Positions 48,441 through 56,928 of a stretch of DNA of 64,000 nt are shown here, piece after piece. Source of the stretch: Novosphingobium sp. SG919 (GTDB lineage Bacteria; Pseudomonadota; Alphaproteobacteria; Sphingomonadales; Sphingomonadaceae); the NCBI RefSeq assembly GCF_012932495.1, contig NZ_JABCNG010000006.1:389392-453391 (forward strand), in the 5' to 3' direction. A program made the position numbers and the translations under genes. The notes under the pieces are model-generated. The model had not been told where the DNA came from, did not search any database, and was given only the letters and a program-made list of their open reading frames with translations. Numbering within the stretch: the stretch's first letter is position 1; every line of letters starts with the position of its first letter.

Positions 48441-50027
48441 TTACGATTTGTTGGCGGGTGCCGCCCTGCGGCGGCGGGTGAGCAGCGCGAGGTCTTCGCG
48501 CGTGAACGCCCCCATGACGAGGGTGGCGAGGCCATAGACCACGATTCCAACGCTGACCAGCGCGGCCAGTGCGGCGATGCGCAGCGCCCAGGTGCCGTGA
48601 ACATAGGGCGTCAACAGCCCCTGCCCGGCCCACAGCACCAGGCCCATGGCCAGAGCGGCCAGCGCCAGGCGCGGGGCCCGGCGCTTCAATTGGGCATCGG
48701 GGGTGAAATGCCCGCGCTTGCGCAGTGTGCGATAGAGCATGGCGACATTGACCGTCGAGGCAATGGCAGTGGCAAGCGGCGGCCCCATGTGCTGCAGCGG
48801 TACGATCAGCACCAGGTTGCCCACCAGGTTCACCACCATCGAGATCGTGGCATAGCGCACCGGCGTCTTGGTATCATGCCGCGCGTAGAAACCGGGCGTG
48901 AGCACCTTGACCAGGATATAGCTCGGCAGGCCGATGGAAAACGCCGCCAGGGCCTGCGCGGTAAAATGCGTGTCGGCCGCGGTATAGCGGCCATAGCCGA
49001 ACAGCGCGGCGGCAATCGGTTCCCCGCACAGCACCAGCGCCATGGTGGCGGGCAGCGTCAGCAAGAGCGCCAGTTCCATGCCGCGATTCTGCGTGTCCTG
49101 CGCGGCGGCATCTTCGCCCGCGCCCAATTGGCGCGAGATCGTGGGCAGCAGTACGGTGCCGAGCCCGATGCCGATCAGGCCCAGCGGCAACTGGTTCAGC
49201 CGGTCGGCCATGTAGATATAGGTGACGCTGCCATGGGCCAGCAGCTTGGCGGCCAGCGCCGTGGAAATGACCAGGTTGATCTGCACCGCGCCGGCCCCGG
49301 CGGCGGCAGGCCAGATCAGGCCGATCAGCTTCTTCACTTCGGGATTGAGACGCGGGCGCCGCAGCTTGAGGCTTACCCCATTCTGCCGGCACGCCCAGGC
49401 CAACCAGCCCAGTTGCAGCGCGCCCGAAACCGAAACCGCGATCGACTGGATCCGCGCCGTTGCCAGCGGATCGGCGCTGTGGAAGCCCAGCAGCGCCGCG
49501 ATCAGCGTCAGGTTGAGCAGGATCGGCGCGGCGGCGTTGACCCAGAACTTGTGCAGCGAATTGAGAATCCCGCCAAACAGCGAAACCAGGCTGATCAGCA
49601 TGAGATAGGGGATCGTCAGCCGCGACAGCGAAACCGCAAAGGCGAACTGTTCGGGCGAAACGCCGTTGAACCCACCCGAAAGCAGCAGCGTGACCGGCCA
49701 GGCCAGCACTTCGAGCACGACCGTCATCACGATCAGCGCGGGCAGCAGCACCGCCAGTGCCTCTTCGGCAAAGCGCAGGCCATCGGGCAGGCCCTGCCCT
49801 TGCGGATCGCCGACCTTCTTGTTGAACATCGGGATGAACGCCGAAGAGAACGCCCCTTCGGCAAACAGCGCCCGGAACATGTTGGGCAACCGGAACGCGA
49901 TCAGGAATGCGTCGGAGGCAAAGCCCGCGCCCACGTAGCGGGCAAACAGGCTGTCGCGCACCAAGCCCAGCACGCGGCTGGCCAAAGTGAGGCCGCCGAT
50001 CGTCCCGGTCGCCTTGAGGAGGTTCAT
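48441..50027 (-). CDS. murJ: Lipid II flippase MurJ
   Basis: A 528-residue polytopic membrane protein (about 14 helices) of the MOP superfamily that flips lipid-linked peptidoglycan precursor across the inner membrane. MNLLKATGTIGGLTLASRVL at the N-terminus, RDSLFARYVGAG, FRLPNMFRALFAEGAFSSAF and YMADRLNQLPLGLIGIGLG are MviN/MurJ hallmarks, with Arg residues positioned for lipid II contact. It sits between secB (50 bp upstream) and trpS (13 bp downstream). Essential for cell-wall growth. Confidence 0.95.
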   Translation of the reverse strand: MNLLKATGTIGGLTLASRVLGLVRDSLFARYVGAGFASDAFLIAFRLPNMFRALFAEGAFSSAFIPMFNKKVGDPQGQGLPDGLRFAEEALAVLLPALIVMTVVLEVLAWPVTLLLSGGFNGVSPEQFAFAVSLSRLTIPYLMLISLVSLFGGILNSLHKFWVNAAAPILLNLTLIAALLGFHSADPLATARIQSIAVSVSGALQLGWLAWACRQNGVSLKLRRPRLNPEVKKLIGLIWPAAAGAGAVQINLVISTALAAKLLAHGSVTYIYMADRLNQLPLGLIGIGLGTVLLPTISRQLGAGEDAAAQDTQNRGMELALLLTLPATMALVLCGEPIAAALFGYGRYTAADTHFTAQALAAFSIGLPSYILVKVLTPGFYARHDTKTPVRYATISMVVNLVGNLVLIVPLQHMGPPLATAIASTVNVAMLYRTLRKRGHFTPDAQLKRRAPRLALAALAMGLVLWAGQGLLTPYVHGTWALRIAALAALVSVGIVVYGLATLVMGAFTREDLALLTRRRRAAPANKS

Positions 50028-50077
50028 GCGGTGTCCTTCAGGCGACCGGTGCGAATCGGCGAATCAGGCCAAACCGA

Positions 50078-50605
50078 TCAGGCGTGGCCGGCCGGTTCGG
50101 CCGTGGCGGTCTGCTGCGCCTGTGCCAACTGGGCCAGGTAAAGGCCATTGAAGTCGATCGGATCGAGCAGCAGCGGCGGATAACCGGCGTCACGCACGGC
50201 ATCGGCCACGATGCGGCGGGCAAACGGGAAGACCAGGCGCGGGCCTTCGGCAAACAGGAACGGATGGGCCTGTTCCTCGGTCACGTTGCGCATGCCGATC
50301 AGCGCGCCATAGGCCAGCTCGACGATGAACGCAGTGCCCTGCGCGCCCTTGGACGTGACGTTGATCTTCAGTTCGATCTCGTGGACTTCGGGTGCCAGCG
50401 CACGTGCCGCGATGTTGAAATCGACATGGATTTCGGGCGCCTCGGTCCACTGATAGCTTTCCGGCGCGTTGGGATTTTCGACCGACAGGTCCTTGATATA
50501 TTGCGAAATCAGGCCGATCGCGGGCGAGGTGTCTTCGCCATTGGCGGGCACGCCTTCGACGCCATCGAGAGAGAGATTGCTGATGATGTTGCCTTCGTCG
50601 GCCAT
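50078..50605 (-). CDS. secB: Protein-export chaperone SecB
   Basis: A 175-residue chaperone that keeps precursors unfolded for SecA. ISQYIKDLSVENPNAPESYQ, IHVDFNIAARAL, VHEIELKINVTSKGAQGTAF and the C-terminal block PLLLDPIDFNGLYLAQ, the SecA-contacting region, are typical. An N-terminal extension of about 25 acidic residues is common in alphaproteobacteria. Divergent to the Tim44-like gene across a 345-bp region. Confidence 0.95.
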   Translation of the reverse strand: MADEGNIISNLSLDGVEGVPANGEDTSPAIGLISQYIKDLSVENPNAPESYQWTEAPEIHVDFNIAARALAPEVHEIELKINVTSKGAQGTAFIVELAYGALIGMRNVTEEQAHPFLFAEGPRLVFPFARRIVADAVRDAGYPPLLLDPIDFNGLYLAQLAQAQQTATAEPAGHA

Positions 50606-50950
50606 GGTCGCATGCTTTCGTTCGGGTGGGGCGCGCGGCGGCGCCGTGTAAACGTGCCCGGCGCCTAGCATTGTGCGCAACGCCCGGCAACCGACTGGAT
50701 GGCGCCGCGCCAGCGGCCGCCTTGCGCGTCTTTGCCCGAAAGGACGGGAACCGGCAGCCGCCGGGGGAATTACCCGGTGTGGCACGAATTTGCACCAACG
50801 GTAACGTCACGACGCGGGAATCCGCCATTGTGCCGTCCACGCGTTGTTCATTTGTAATTCGTACCTACTTAAGGCACGATCAACCGGCAGCGAGCCGAGC
50901 TGCGAAAACGTGGATCGGCACCCAGAGCTACCTTTGCGGGACATGTGCGT
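50606..50950. promoter_or_regulatory. Divergent promoter region, secB / Tim44-like gene
   Basis: 345 bp without a credible reading frame. It includes AATTCGTACC at 50856-50865 followed by CTTAAGG, which recurs in inverted orientation at 53505-53518 beyond the far end of the Tim44-mltA-smr unit. No promoter can be assigned with confidence. Confidence 0.4.
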
Positions 50951-51631
50951 GTGATTGTTGAGATCGTCATCCTGGCCATGATCGCGGCCTTCCTGGGCCT
51001 GAGGCTCTATTCGGTTCTGGGCCGTCGCCCCGAGCAGAACGAAGAGCCGGTCCGCCGCCGCATCGAACAACCCGATCCGCAGGGTGCGCCCCGCCCGATG
51101 GCGCCGCGCCTGCCCGAAACGATCGCTGCCCCGGCCAATCGCCTGGCGCCCCCCGCACCGGAAACCCGTGATTTCGACCCTGCGGCCGAACCTGGCATCC
51201 GCGCGATCATCGCCGCCGATCGCCGCTTCGACGTGGGCCTGTTCATGGCCGGCGCCAAAAGCGCCTATGGCATGGTGCTCGATGCATTCTGGCGCGGCAA
51301 TCGCCAGGAACTCAAGGCGCTGTGCGATGCCGATGTTTATGCCGGCTTTGCCGACGCGCTCGATGCGCGCGAGGCAGCGGGCGAAACGCTCGACGCGCGC
51401 CTGATCCGCATCGAAGAAGCGCGCATCATCACGGCCGAACTGGTGGGCACCACTGCCCGCGTCAGCGTGCGCTTTGTGGCGGACATCGCCACGGTTACCC
51501 GCAACGCGCAGGGCCAGGTCGTGGCCGGTTCGCTCAACGATGCGATCGAAAGCCGCGACTTGTGGACGTTCTCGCGCGATCTCACTTCGCGTGATCCAGA
51601 CTGGCTGCTCGACGAAACCGATGAAGCCTGA
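50951..51631 (+). CDS. Tim44/TimA domain protein
   Basis: A 226-residue protein with one N-terminal membrane helix (residues ~3-20, EIVILAMIAAFLGLRLYSVL), a Pro/Arg-rich linker (~25-75) and a Tim44-like domain (~80-225: FDVGLFMAGAKSAYGMVLDA, AFWRGNRQELKALC, RVSVRFVADIATVTRN, DLWTFSRDLTSRDPDWLL). Bacterial relatives of mitochondrial Tim44 (TimA) anchor at the inner membrane; their role is not settled. The start is GTG 50951 (GGGA upstream); GTG 50945 is an alternative. Neighbourhood with secB fits a protein-export theme. Confidence 0.85.
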   Translation: MIVEIVILAMIAAFLGLRLYSVLGRRPEQNEEPVRRRIEQPDPQGAPRPMAPRLPETIAAPANRLAPPAPETRDFDPAAEPGIRAIIAADRRFDVGLFMAGAKSAYGMVLDAFWRGNRQELKALCDADVYAGFADALDAREAAGETLDARLIRIEEARIITAELVGTTARVSVRFVADIATVTRNAQGQVVAGSLNDAIESRDLWTFSRDLTSRDPDWLLDETDEA

Positions 51632-51652
51632 AGCCTGCAAGGGCTGACCGGT

Positions 51653-52891
51653 TTGGCCAATGATCCCGTGGCCAGCGCCGGTCTCCCCCACTCTTCTCGT
51701 CTGCTTGCACAAAGGGCCGGTCTTGCACTGGCCCTTTCGCTGCTGGCTGCCTGCGTGCCTACCACCACGCCGCCCGGCAGGCCCGGCATGCCGCCAACCA
51801 CGCGCCCGCCAGCGGCCACCGCCAGCGCACTCACCGCGGGATTGGCGCGCGGACCGGCCCCTTCTGCGCTGGGCATGGCGCCGGGCAATGCCGGGGCTGC
51901 ACTTAACGCGTTCATTCTGTCATGCCCGGGCCTTGTTCGCCGCGCCGATGGCAGCGGGCTGACCCAGCCGCAGGACTGGGCACTGGCCTGCGCGGCGGCA
52001 CGGACCTGGCCGCGCGAATCGGCTGCCACTTTTTTCGACGGCTATTTCGAAACCGCACGCGTCGGTGACGGCAGCACTTTCGTGACCGGCTATTTCGAGC
52101 CGGAGATTGCCGGCGTGCGCACGCACCAGCCCGGGTTCGATGTGCCGGTCTATGGTGTTCCCACCGATCTGGTCCGCGCCCGGCCTGGCGACGCCACGCC
52201 GCTGCCCGATGGCCGCCAGCCGCTGGGCCGCTATGATGAAACCGGGCATTTCGTGCCCTACTTCGATCGTGGGCAGATCGAGGACGGCGCGCTCGCCGGC
52301 AAGGGGCTGGAAATCGCCTGGGTGGCCGATCCGGCCGAACTGTTCTTCCTCCAGGTCCAGGGCTCTGGCCGGTTGCGCGCGCCCGATGGCAGCGTGATCC
52401 GCCTGGGTTACGGCGCGGTCAACGGCTGGGATTACACCGGCATCGGCACGATCATGGCCCAGCAGGGATTGATCGGCACCGGGCCCGGCCAGTATCCCGG
52501 ATCGATGCAGGGCATCCTGCGCTACATCCACGATCACCCGGCCGAGGGCGACGCGCTGATGCGGCAGAACCGCAGCTACGTGTTCTTTCGAGAAAACCCG
52601 CAGCCCAGCGCCGTGGGCGCCATGGGCGTGCCTGTCAGCCCGCGCACCACCGTGGCGGCGGATCCGGCCTTCGTGCCGCTGGGGGCACCGGTATGGCTCC
52701 AGGTCGATCGCCCCAACGTCAGCGGGCTGTGGGTGGCGCAAGATACCGGCGGGGCGATCAAGGGCCCCAACCGGTTCGACAGTTTCTGGGGCGCGGGCGC
52801 CGATGCCCGCCTTACCGCGGGCGGGATGAGCGCGCGTGGCCAGGCGCTGGTGCTGCTGCCCAAAGGCGCGCTGGCCCGGCTCGGCCTATGA
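51653..52891 (+). CDS. mltA: Membrane-bound lytic murein transglycosylase A
   Basis: A 412-residue lipoprotein that cleaves peptidoglycan to 1,6-anhydro ends. TTG start at 51653 with AAGGG nine bases upstream; the signal reaches the lipobox LLAAC (Cys34). The MltA domain covers ~100-280 (FVTGYFEPEIAGVR, FFLQVQGSGRL, RLGYGAVNGWDYTGIG) and the 3D domain follows with VAQDTGGAIKGPNRFDSFWG containing the catalytic Asp. It overlaps the smr gene by 4 bp (ATGA) and follows the Tim44-like gene by 21 bp, an operon. Confidence 0.93.
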   Translation: MANDPVASAGLPHSSRLLAQRAGLALALSLLAACVPTTTPPGRPGMPPTTRPPAATASALTAGLARGPAPSALGMAPGNAGAALNAFILSCPGLVRRADGSGLTQPQDWALACAAARTWPRESAATFFDGYFETARVGDGSTFVTGYFEPEIAGVRTHQPGFDVPVYGVPTDLVRARPGDATPLPDGRQPLGRYDETGHFVPYFDRGQIEDGALAGKGLEIAWVADPAELFFLQVQGSGRLRAPDGSVIRLGYGAVNGWDYTGIGTIMAQQGLIGTGPGQYPGSMQGILRYIHDHPAEGDALMRQNRSYVFFRENPQPSAVGAMGVPVSPRTTVAADPAFVPLGAPVWLQVDRPNVSGLWVAQDTGGAIKGPNRFDSFWGAGADARLTAGGMSARGQALVLLPKGALARLGL

Positions 52892-53475
52892 GGCGCACGC
52901 CCCGTGGTCTGAGCGCCGAGGAAATGGCGCTGTGGCGCAAGGTCGCCGACACCGTGACCCCCTTGCACCCCGCCCCGCGTGCCCGCGCCGCCGCGCCCGT
53001 AGCCATGCCTGCCCCGGTCGATCCGACGCCCGCCACGCCGGCGCGCAAGGTCAAGGGTCGTGTGCCGCCGCCGCGCCCGGCGTCGCCACCGCCAGTGCCG
53101 GTTGCGCGTCCCTTGCAGGCGAGTGGGCAAGGGCTCGATGCCAGTTGGGACCGCAAGCTGGCGCGTGGCACGGTGTCGCCCGACGTGGCGATCGACCTGC
53201 ACGGGCTGAACCTGGATCTGGCACACGGGCGCTTGCTGGCCAGCCTTGCCCAGGCGCTTGCCATCGGCGCGCGGGTGATCCTGCTCGTTACCGGCAAGCC
53301 GCGTCCGCATGGCGATCACGATCTGCGTGGCGAGCGGCGCGGGGCCATTCGCGCCAAGCTGCTCGATTGGCTGGCCGCCAGCCCCTATGCCGATCGCATC
53401 GCCGCGGTGCGCCCGGCCCAGCCGCGGCACGGCGGCGCCGGCGCTGTCTATATCGTTTTGCGCCGTCCTCGCTGA
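52888..53475 (+). CDS. Smr-domain protein
   Basis: A 195-residue protein. The N-terminal ~85 residues are Pro/Ala-rich and probably disordered (PPPRPASPPPVPVARP). The Smr (MutS2-related) domain spans ~105-195: AIDLHGLNLDLAHGRLLASL (DLHG), ARVILLVTGKPRPHG (TGxG-like), and AVYIVLRRPR at the end. Smr domains are DNA/RNA endonuclease modules, here in the small stand-alone form found next to mltA in alphaproteobacteria. The ATG overlaps the mltA stop. Confidence 0.88.
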   Translation: MRRTPRGLSAEEMALWRKVADTVTPLHPAPRARAAAPVAMPAPVDPTPATPARKVKGRVPPPRPASPPPVPVARPLQASGQGLDASWDRKLARGTVSPDVAIDLHGLNLDLAHGRLLASLAQALAIGARVILLVTGKPRPHGDHDLRGERRGAIRAKLLDWLAASPYADRIAAVRPAQPRHGGAGAVYIVLRRPR

Positions 53476-53749
53476 GGCTCCTCGCGCTACGTATTTAACC
53501 TAAGATACGGTACGAATTGCCTCCCTCTCGGCGGCAAGGGACAACGAGCTTGCTCCGCGTGTCCCCCAGCGCACCCCATTGCCCGTCGCCAACGGACGCG
53601 CGGAGTACCCTTCCTACCGCACCCTCTCTGATGACCGCGCTGTATGCCGTGCCAGGCAAATTATGTCTGCCATGCCAAGCCGCTTGGCTGCGGTCACCTT
53701 GCTCGCGTGATCGAGGCGGTGCTTATCCCATCATTCGGCCGTGGCGCGA
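53476..53749. other. Gene-free stretch after the smr gene
   Basis: About 275 bp. It starts with a CCTAAG..GGTACGAATT element (53499-53518) and contains a possible hairpin GGGACA ... TGTCCC around 53536-53564, but no convincing gene. A 78-codon frame here has an unlikely Ser/Pro/Cys-rich composition. I see nothing else. Confidence 0.4.
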
Positions 53750-53926
53750 TTAGCCGCTCGATTTGGCCCAGGGATTGCTGCTGGCAGGCGCGCTTGCCGT
53801 AGCCTCAGCACCATCGTCATCGTCCGGCGCCGGCGTCAATTGCCAGGCCAGGAACAACACAGCCGCAGCCCACCACAGCGCTTTCCACCGGCTGGCAAAG
53901 ATCGTGATGAGTCGGGGCCCAAACAT
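53750..53926 (-). CDS. Small membrane protein, 58 residues
   Basis: A short protein starting MFGPRLITIFASRWKALWWA: one membrane helix (residues ~13-28, WKALWWAAAVLFLAWQL), then a negatively charged stretch (PAPDDDDGAEA) and an Ala/Ser-rich tail ending NPWAKSSG. GGAAGA lies directly before ATG 53926; a longer in-frame extension would run through two perfect palindromes at 53943-53979 and is unlikely. Tiny proteins of this build occur in sphingomonads; function unknown. Confidence 0.6.
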   Translation of the reverse strand: MFGPRLITIFASRWKALWWAAAVLFLAWQLTPAPDDDDGAEATASAPASSNPWAKSSG

Positions 53927-53942
53927 TCTTCCATTTTGGATC

Positions 53943-53979
53943 GATTGTGTTAACACGATCCTTGCAGTGCTGCACTGCA
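53943..53979. promoter_or_regulatory. Two adjacent palindromes in a divergent promoter
   Basis: GATTGTGTTAACACGATC (53943-53960; GTGTTAACAC core perfect, one outer mismatch) and, two bases later, TGCAGTGC-T-GCACTGCA (53963-53979; perfect). They lie 17 bp upstream of the 58-residue gene and 92 bp upstream of the divergent nuclease gene. Their size and tandem placement suggest operator sites for dimeric regulators. Confidence 0.55.
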
Positions 53980-54070
53980 CCACAATCTTATCCGCAATGC
54001 CACTAAGCGCCTGCACTATAAGTAGTATCCGGCCTTCGTTACGGCACAATCACGGGTTCATGATCCCCCC

Positions 54071-54553
54071 ATGAAACGCCCCATGCCCCCGCTCGCCACC
54101 GCTTCGGCCGCCGCCCTGCTGCTCTGCGCCACTGCTCCCACAATTGCTGCCCCCACGCCCTTTGCCATGCCAGCCGAAACGGCCATGCCCCGCGTGGATG
54201 ATGAAGCGGCGCGCTTTGCCCTATGCGGCGCGGACAAGCGGGTGACCTGCGTGGTCGATGGTGACACGTTCTGGTACCAAGGCACCAAGATTCGCATCGC
54301 CGATATCAATGCCCCGGAAGTGAGCCATCCCGGCTGCCCGCAAGAAGCCCAACTCGGGGCCAAGGCCACCCAGCGTCTCACGCAATTGCTCAACGCCGGG
54401 CATTTCTCGCTCGTCACCCAAGGCCGCCCGGTCGATCGCTATGGCCGCGCCTTGCGCGTGGTGGTGCGCCAAGGGCAAAGCCTGGGCGCCACGCTCGAGG
54501 CAGAGGGCCTGGCCGAACACTGGCAGGGCCGCCGCGGAAATTGGTGCAGATGA
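54071..54553 (+). CDS. Exported thermonuclease-family (SNase-like) protein
   Basis: A 160-residue precursor with a signal peptide (residues ~1-27, AALLLCATAPTIAAP). The staphylococcal-nuclease fold is recognisable by CVVDGDTFWYQGTKIRIADI (metal-binding Asp), INAPEVSHPGCPQEAQLG and DRYGRALRVVVRQGQSLG, with catalytic Arg and Glu in place (RIADINAPE). It would cut DNA or RNA in the periplasm or outside. Its stop is followed by an 86-bp gap to a 5'-nucleotidase lipoprotein gene, which could process the released nucleotides. Confidence 0.85.
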   Translation: MKRPMPPLATASAAALLLCATAPTIAAPTPFAMPAETAMPRVDDEAARFALCGADKRVTCVVDGDTFWYQGTKIRIADINAPEVSHPGCPQEAQLGAKATQRLTQLLNAGHFSLVTQGRPVDRYGRALRVVVRQGQSLGATLEAEGLAEHWQGRRGNWCR

Positions 54554-54639
54554 AACCGGTATCGTTGCCGGCTGCCTTTTCGATGTAACCGCAACAGGCT
54601 ATGGGCGGGCACCTTCCGCTGACGAAAGCTGCCCTGCCG

Positions 54640-56433
54640 ATGAAGCCGCTTTTTCCATTGTTTCCGCGTGTTGCAAGACGCGGCGCAATTCTTCCTGCCC
54701 TGCTTGCCCTTGCCGCCTGCGCCACCCAGCCAACGCACCTTGCCCAGGCCCCCACGGCACCGCCAGCGCCGCACCTGGTCACTGTCGGCATTGCCGCATT
54801 CAACGATTTTCACGGCCAGCTTGAACCGCCGCACCAATCGGTGCTGGTCCCCGATGGCCATGGCGGAACGGCGCAAGTGCCGGCGGGCGGCGCGGCCTGG
54901 CTCGCCTCGGCCGTCGATGCGGTGCGCGGACATTATCCCAACCATCTCACGCTTTCGGCCGGCGACATGATCAGCGCCAGCCAGGTGGCCTCCTCGCTCT
55001 ATCTCGACGAGCCTTCGATCGGGGTGATGAATCGCATCGGAGTGGATTTCAACGCCGTCGGGAACCACGAATTCGATCGCGGCCGCGACGAATTGCTGCG
55101 CATGCAGAACGGCGGCTGCGCCCAGTTCACCGCGCACAAACCCTGCCAGCTCGAACCCTTTCCCGGCGCGAGCTTCCGCTATCTGGCGGCCAGCACGGTG
55201 GACAAGGACGGCCACACGCTGTTCCCCGCTACTGGCCTGAAAACCTTTGGCACCGGGCCCGACAAGGTAACCGTGGGCGTGATCGGGCTGACCACGCGGA
55301 CCACGCCCACGCTGGTCAGTCCGGGGGGCATTGCCGGGCTGACGTTCGAAGATGAAGCCGCCACGATCAATGCCGCAGTCCCCGCGCTCAAGGCCCAGGG
55401 CGCCGACGCCATCGTGGTGCTGATCCACGAAGGCGGCAAGCAGCAGGGCGCTCCCGATCCGCAAGGCTGCGATGGCATGTCTGGCGCCATTCTCGACATC
55501 ATCAAGCGGCTTGATCCCGGCGTGGACCTGATCATTTCGGGCCACACCCATGCGTCCTATATCTGCCAGTTTCCTGCGGCCGGCAGCGCGCATCCGCTGC
55601 TGCTCACCAGCGCCGGGCTCTATGGCGAAATGGTCACCGACATCGCGCTGCAGATCGATCCGGCGACGCACAAGGTGGTTTCTGCCCAGGCGCACAACGT
55701 GATCGTGCAATCCGATCCCTATCAATCGTCCACGCGGCTGATCCCGCACGACGATCGCTTCCCGGTCTTCACCCCGCGGCCGGACGTGGCCAGCTATGTT
55801 CAGCGCTATGTCGATGCGGCCAAGGTCTATTCCAGCAGGCCCGTGGGCCGGCTGTCGGGGCCGGCACTGCGCGGCGACAATCCCGCGCTGCCCATCGGCG
55901 GGCCGCTGGGCAACCTCATCGCCGATTCGCAACTGGCGGCCACGCGCGGCGCCGGTGCGCAATTGGCGCTGATGAACCGGTTTGGCATCCGCACCGACCT
56001 GGTCCCGGCGGCCGACGGCACGGTGACGTTTGGTGACATCTATCGCGTGCAGCCGTTCAGCAACGTGCTGATCACGGAAACGCTGACCGGCGCCCAGCTC
56101 AAGGCCGTGCTGGAACAGGGATTGGACGAGCAGGGACCGAACCAGGGCCTGGCTGCATCGGCCAACGTGCGCTTCACTGCCGATCTAACCCGCCCGGTGG
56201 GCAGCCGCGTGACCAGGCTGCTGGTCGATGGCAGGCCCGTGGCGGCAGACGCGAAATACCGCGTGACCGTCAACAACTTCCTGGCCCAGGGTGGTGACAC
56301 GTTCACCTTCCTCGCCGACAAGCCCGATGCCGTGGTGGGCATGACCGATCTTGATGCCCTGCAGGCCTGGATCGGCGCCGTGCCGGTGCGTCAGGTGCCG
56401 ATGGAAGAGCGGATCAACGTCATCGCGCACTGA
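54640..56433 (+). CDS. Bifunctional metallophosphatase/5'-nucleotidase lipoprotein (UshA-like)
   Basis: A 597-residue envelope enzyme that dephosphorylates nucleotides. Signal with lipobox LAAC (LLALAACATQ, Cys26). The N-terminal metal domain has AFNDFHGQLEPP (DxH), LSAGDMISAS, VGNHEFDRGRDELL (GNHEFD) and ISGHTHASY (GHTH). The C-terminal 5'-nucleotidase domain (~370-595) contains NLIADSQLAATR, LMNRFGIRTD, YRVQPFSNVL and NNFLAQGGDTF, the nucleotide-binding segments. I chose ATG 54640 over an ATG at 54601 because it gives a normal lipoprotein signal. Likely scavenges nucleotides with the nuclease upstream. Confidence 0.9.
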   Translation: MKPLFPLFPRVARRGAILPALLALAACATQPTHLAQAPTAPPAPHLVTVGIAAFNDFHGQLEPPHQSVLVPDGHGGTAQVPAGGAAWLASAVDAVRGHYPNHLTLSAGDMISASQVASSLYLDEPSIGVMNRIGVDFNAVGNHEFDRGRDELLRMQNGGCAQFTAHKPCQLEPFPGASFRYLAASTVDKDGHTLFPATGLKTFGTGPDKVTVGVIGLTTRTTPTLVSPGGIAGLTFEDEAATINAAVPALKAQGADAIVVLIHEGGKQQGAPDPQGCDGMSGAILDIIKRLDPGVDLIISGHTHASYICQFPAAGSAHPLLLTSAGLYGEMVTDIALQIDPATHKVVSAQAHNVIVQSDPYQSSTRLIPHDDRFPVFTPRPDVASYVQRYVDAAKVYSSRPVGRLSGPALRGDNPALPIGGPLGNLIADSQLAATRGAGAQLALMNRFGIRTDLVPAADGTVTFGDIYRVQPFSNVLITETLTGAQLKAVLEQGLDEQGPNQGLAASANVRFTADLTRPVGSRVTRLLVDGRPVAADAKYRVTVNNFLAQGGDTFTFLADKPDAVVGMTDLDALQAWIGAVPVRQVPMEERINVIAH

Positions 56434-56498
56434 TCACGCACGGCAAGGTTGCAGCGCCATCGCCTGGCCCCTACCGTCGGGGGAGAGAGGACCTGTTG

Positions 56499-56921
56499 AT
56501 GGCGCTGCTGGCTAACCCTAAGTTCCGATGGATTGCGCATTGCGGGTGGAAAGGGCTTTGCCCGCGCTGCGGCAAGGCCAGCATGTTTGCCGGCTGGCTC
56601 AAGCTGGCGCGCAGTTGCCCGGCCTGCGGTCTCGACCTGGGCTTTGCCCGCGCAGACGATGGCCCGGCCTTCTTTGCCCTGTGCCTGACAGCCTTTCCGC
56701 TGACCTTTTTCGCGGTCTGGCTGGAAGTCGCTTACAGCCCGCCATGGTGGGTGCACCTGCTTACTTCGGTGCCGATCCTCGCCATCGGCTGCCTGGGTTC
56801 GCTGCGCCCGTTCAAGGGTTGGCTGGTGGCCTCGCAATATATGAATCGTGCGACGGAGGCTGGCACCGAAGGGCTGTGGGCCAAGCTGGAAGAACGTCCC
56901 GACAAGCAAGACGCCGAATAA
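56499..56921 (+). CDS. DUF983 family membrane protein
   Basis: A 140-residue protein. The N-terminal zinc-ribbon-like motif GLCPRCGKASMFAGWLKL and SCPACGLDLGFARADDGPAF, followed by two membrane helices (residues ~63-83, FALCLTAFPLTFFAVWLEV, and ~88-110), is the DUF983 layout. ATG 56499 is preceded by GAGAGAGGACC. DUF983 genes often sit near cytochrome oxidase genes; here a small c-type cytochrome gene lies 8 bp away, convergent. Molecular function unknown. Confidence 0.88.
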   Translation: MALLANPKFRWIAHCGWKGLCPRCGKASMFAGWLKLARSCPACGLDLGFARADDGPAFFALCLTAFPLTFFAVWLEVAYSPPWWVHLLTSVPILAIGCLGSLRPFKGWLVASQYMNRATEAGTEGLWAKLEERPDKQDAE

Positions 56922-56928
56922 GGCGCGC

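Noticed and set aside
53517..53753. A 78-codon plus-strand frame after the smr gene
   Set aside because: Ser/Pro/Cys-rich sequence without helix or motif and no ribosome binding site.
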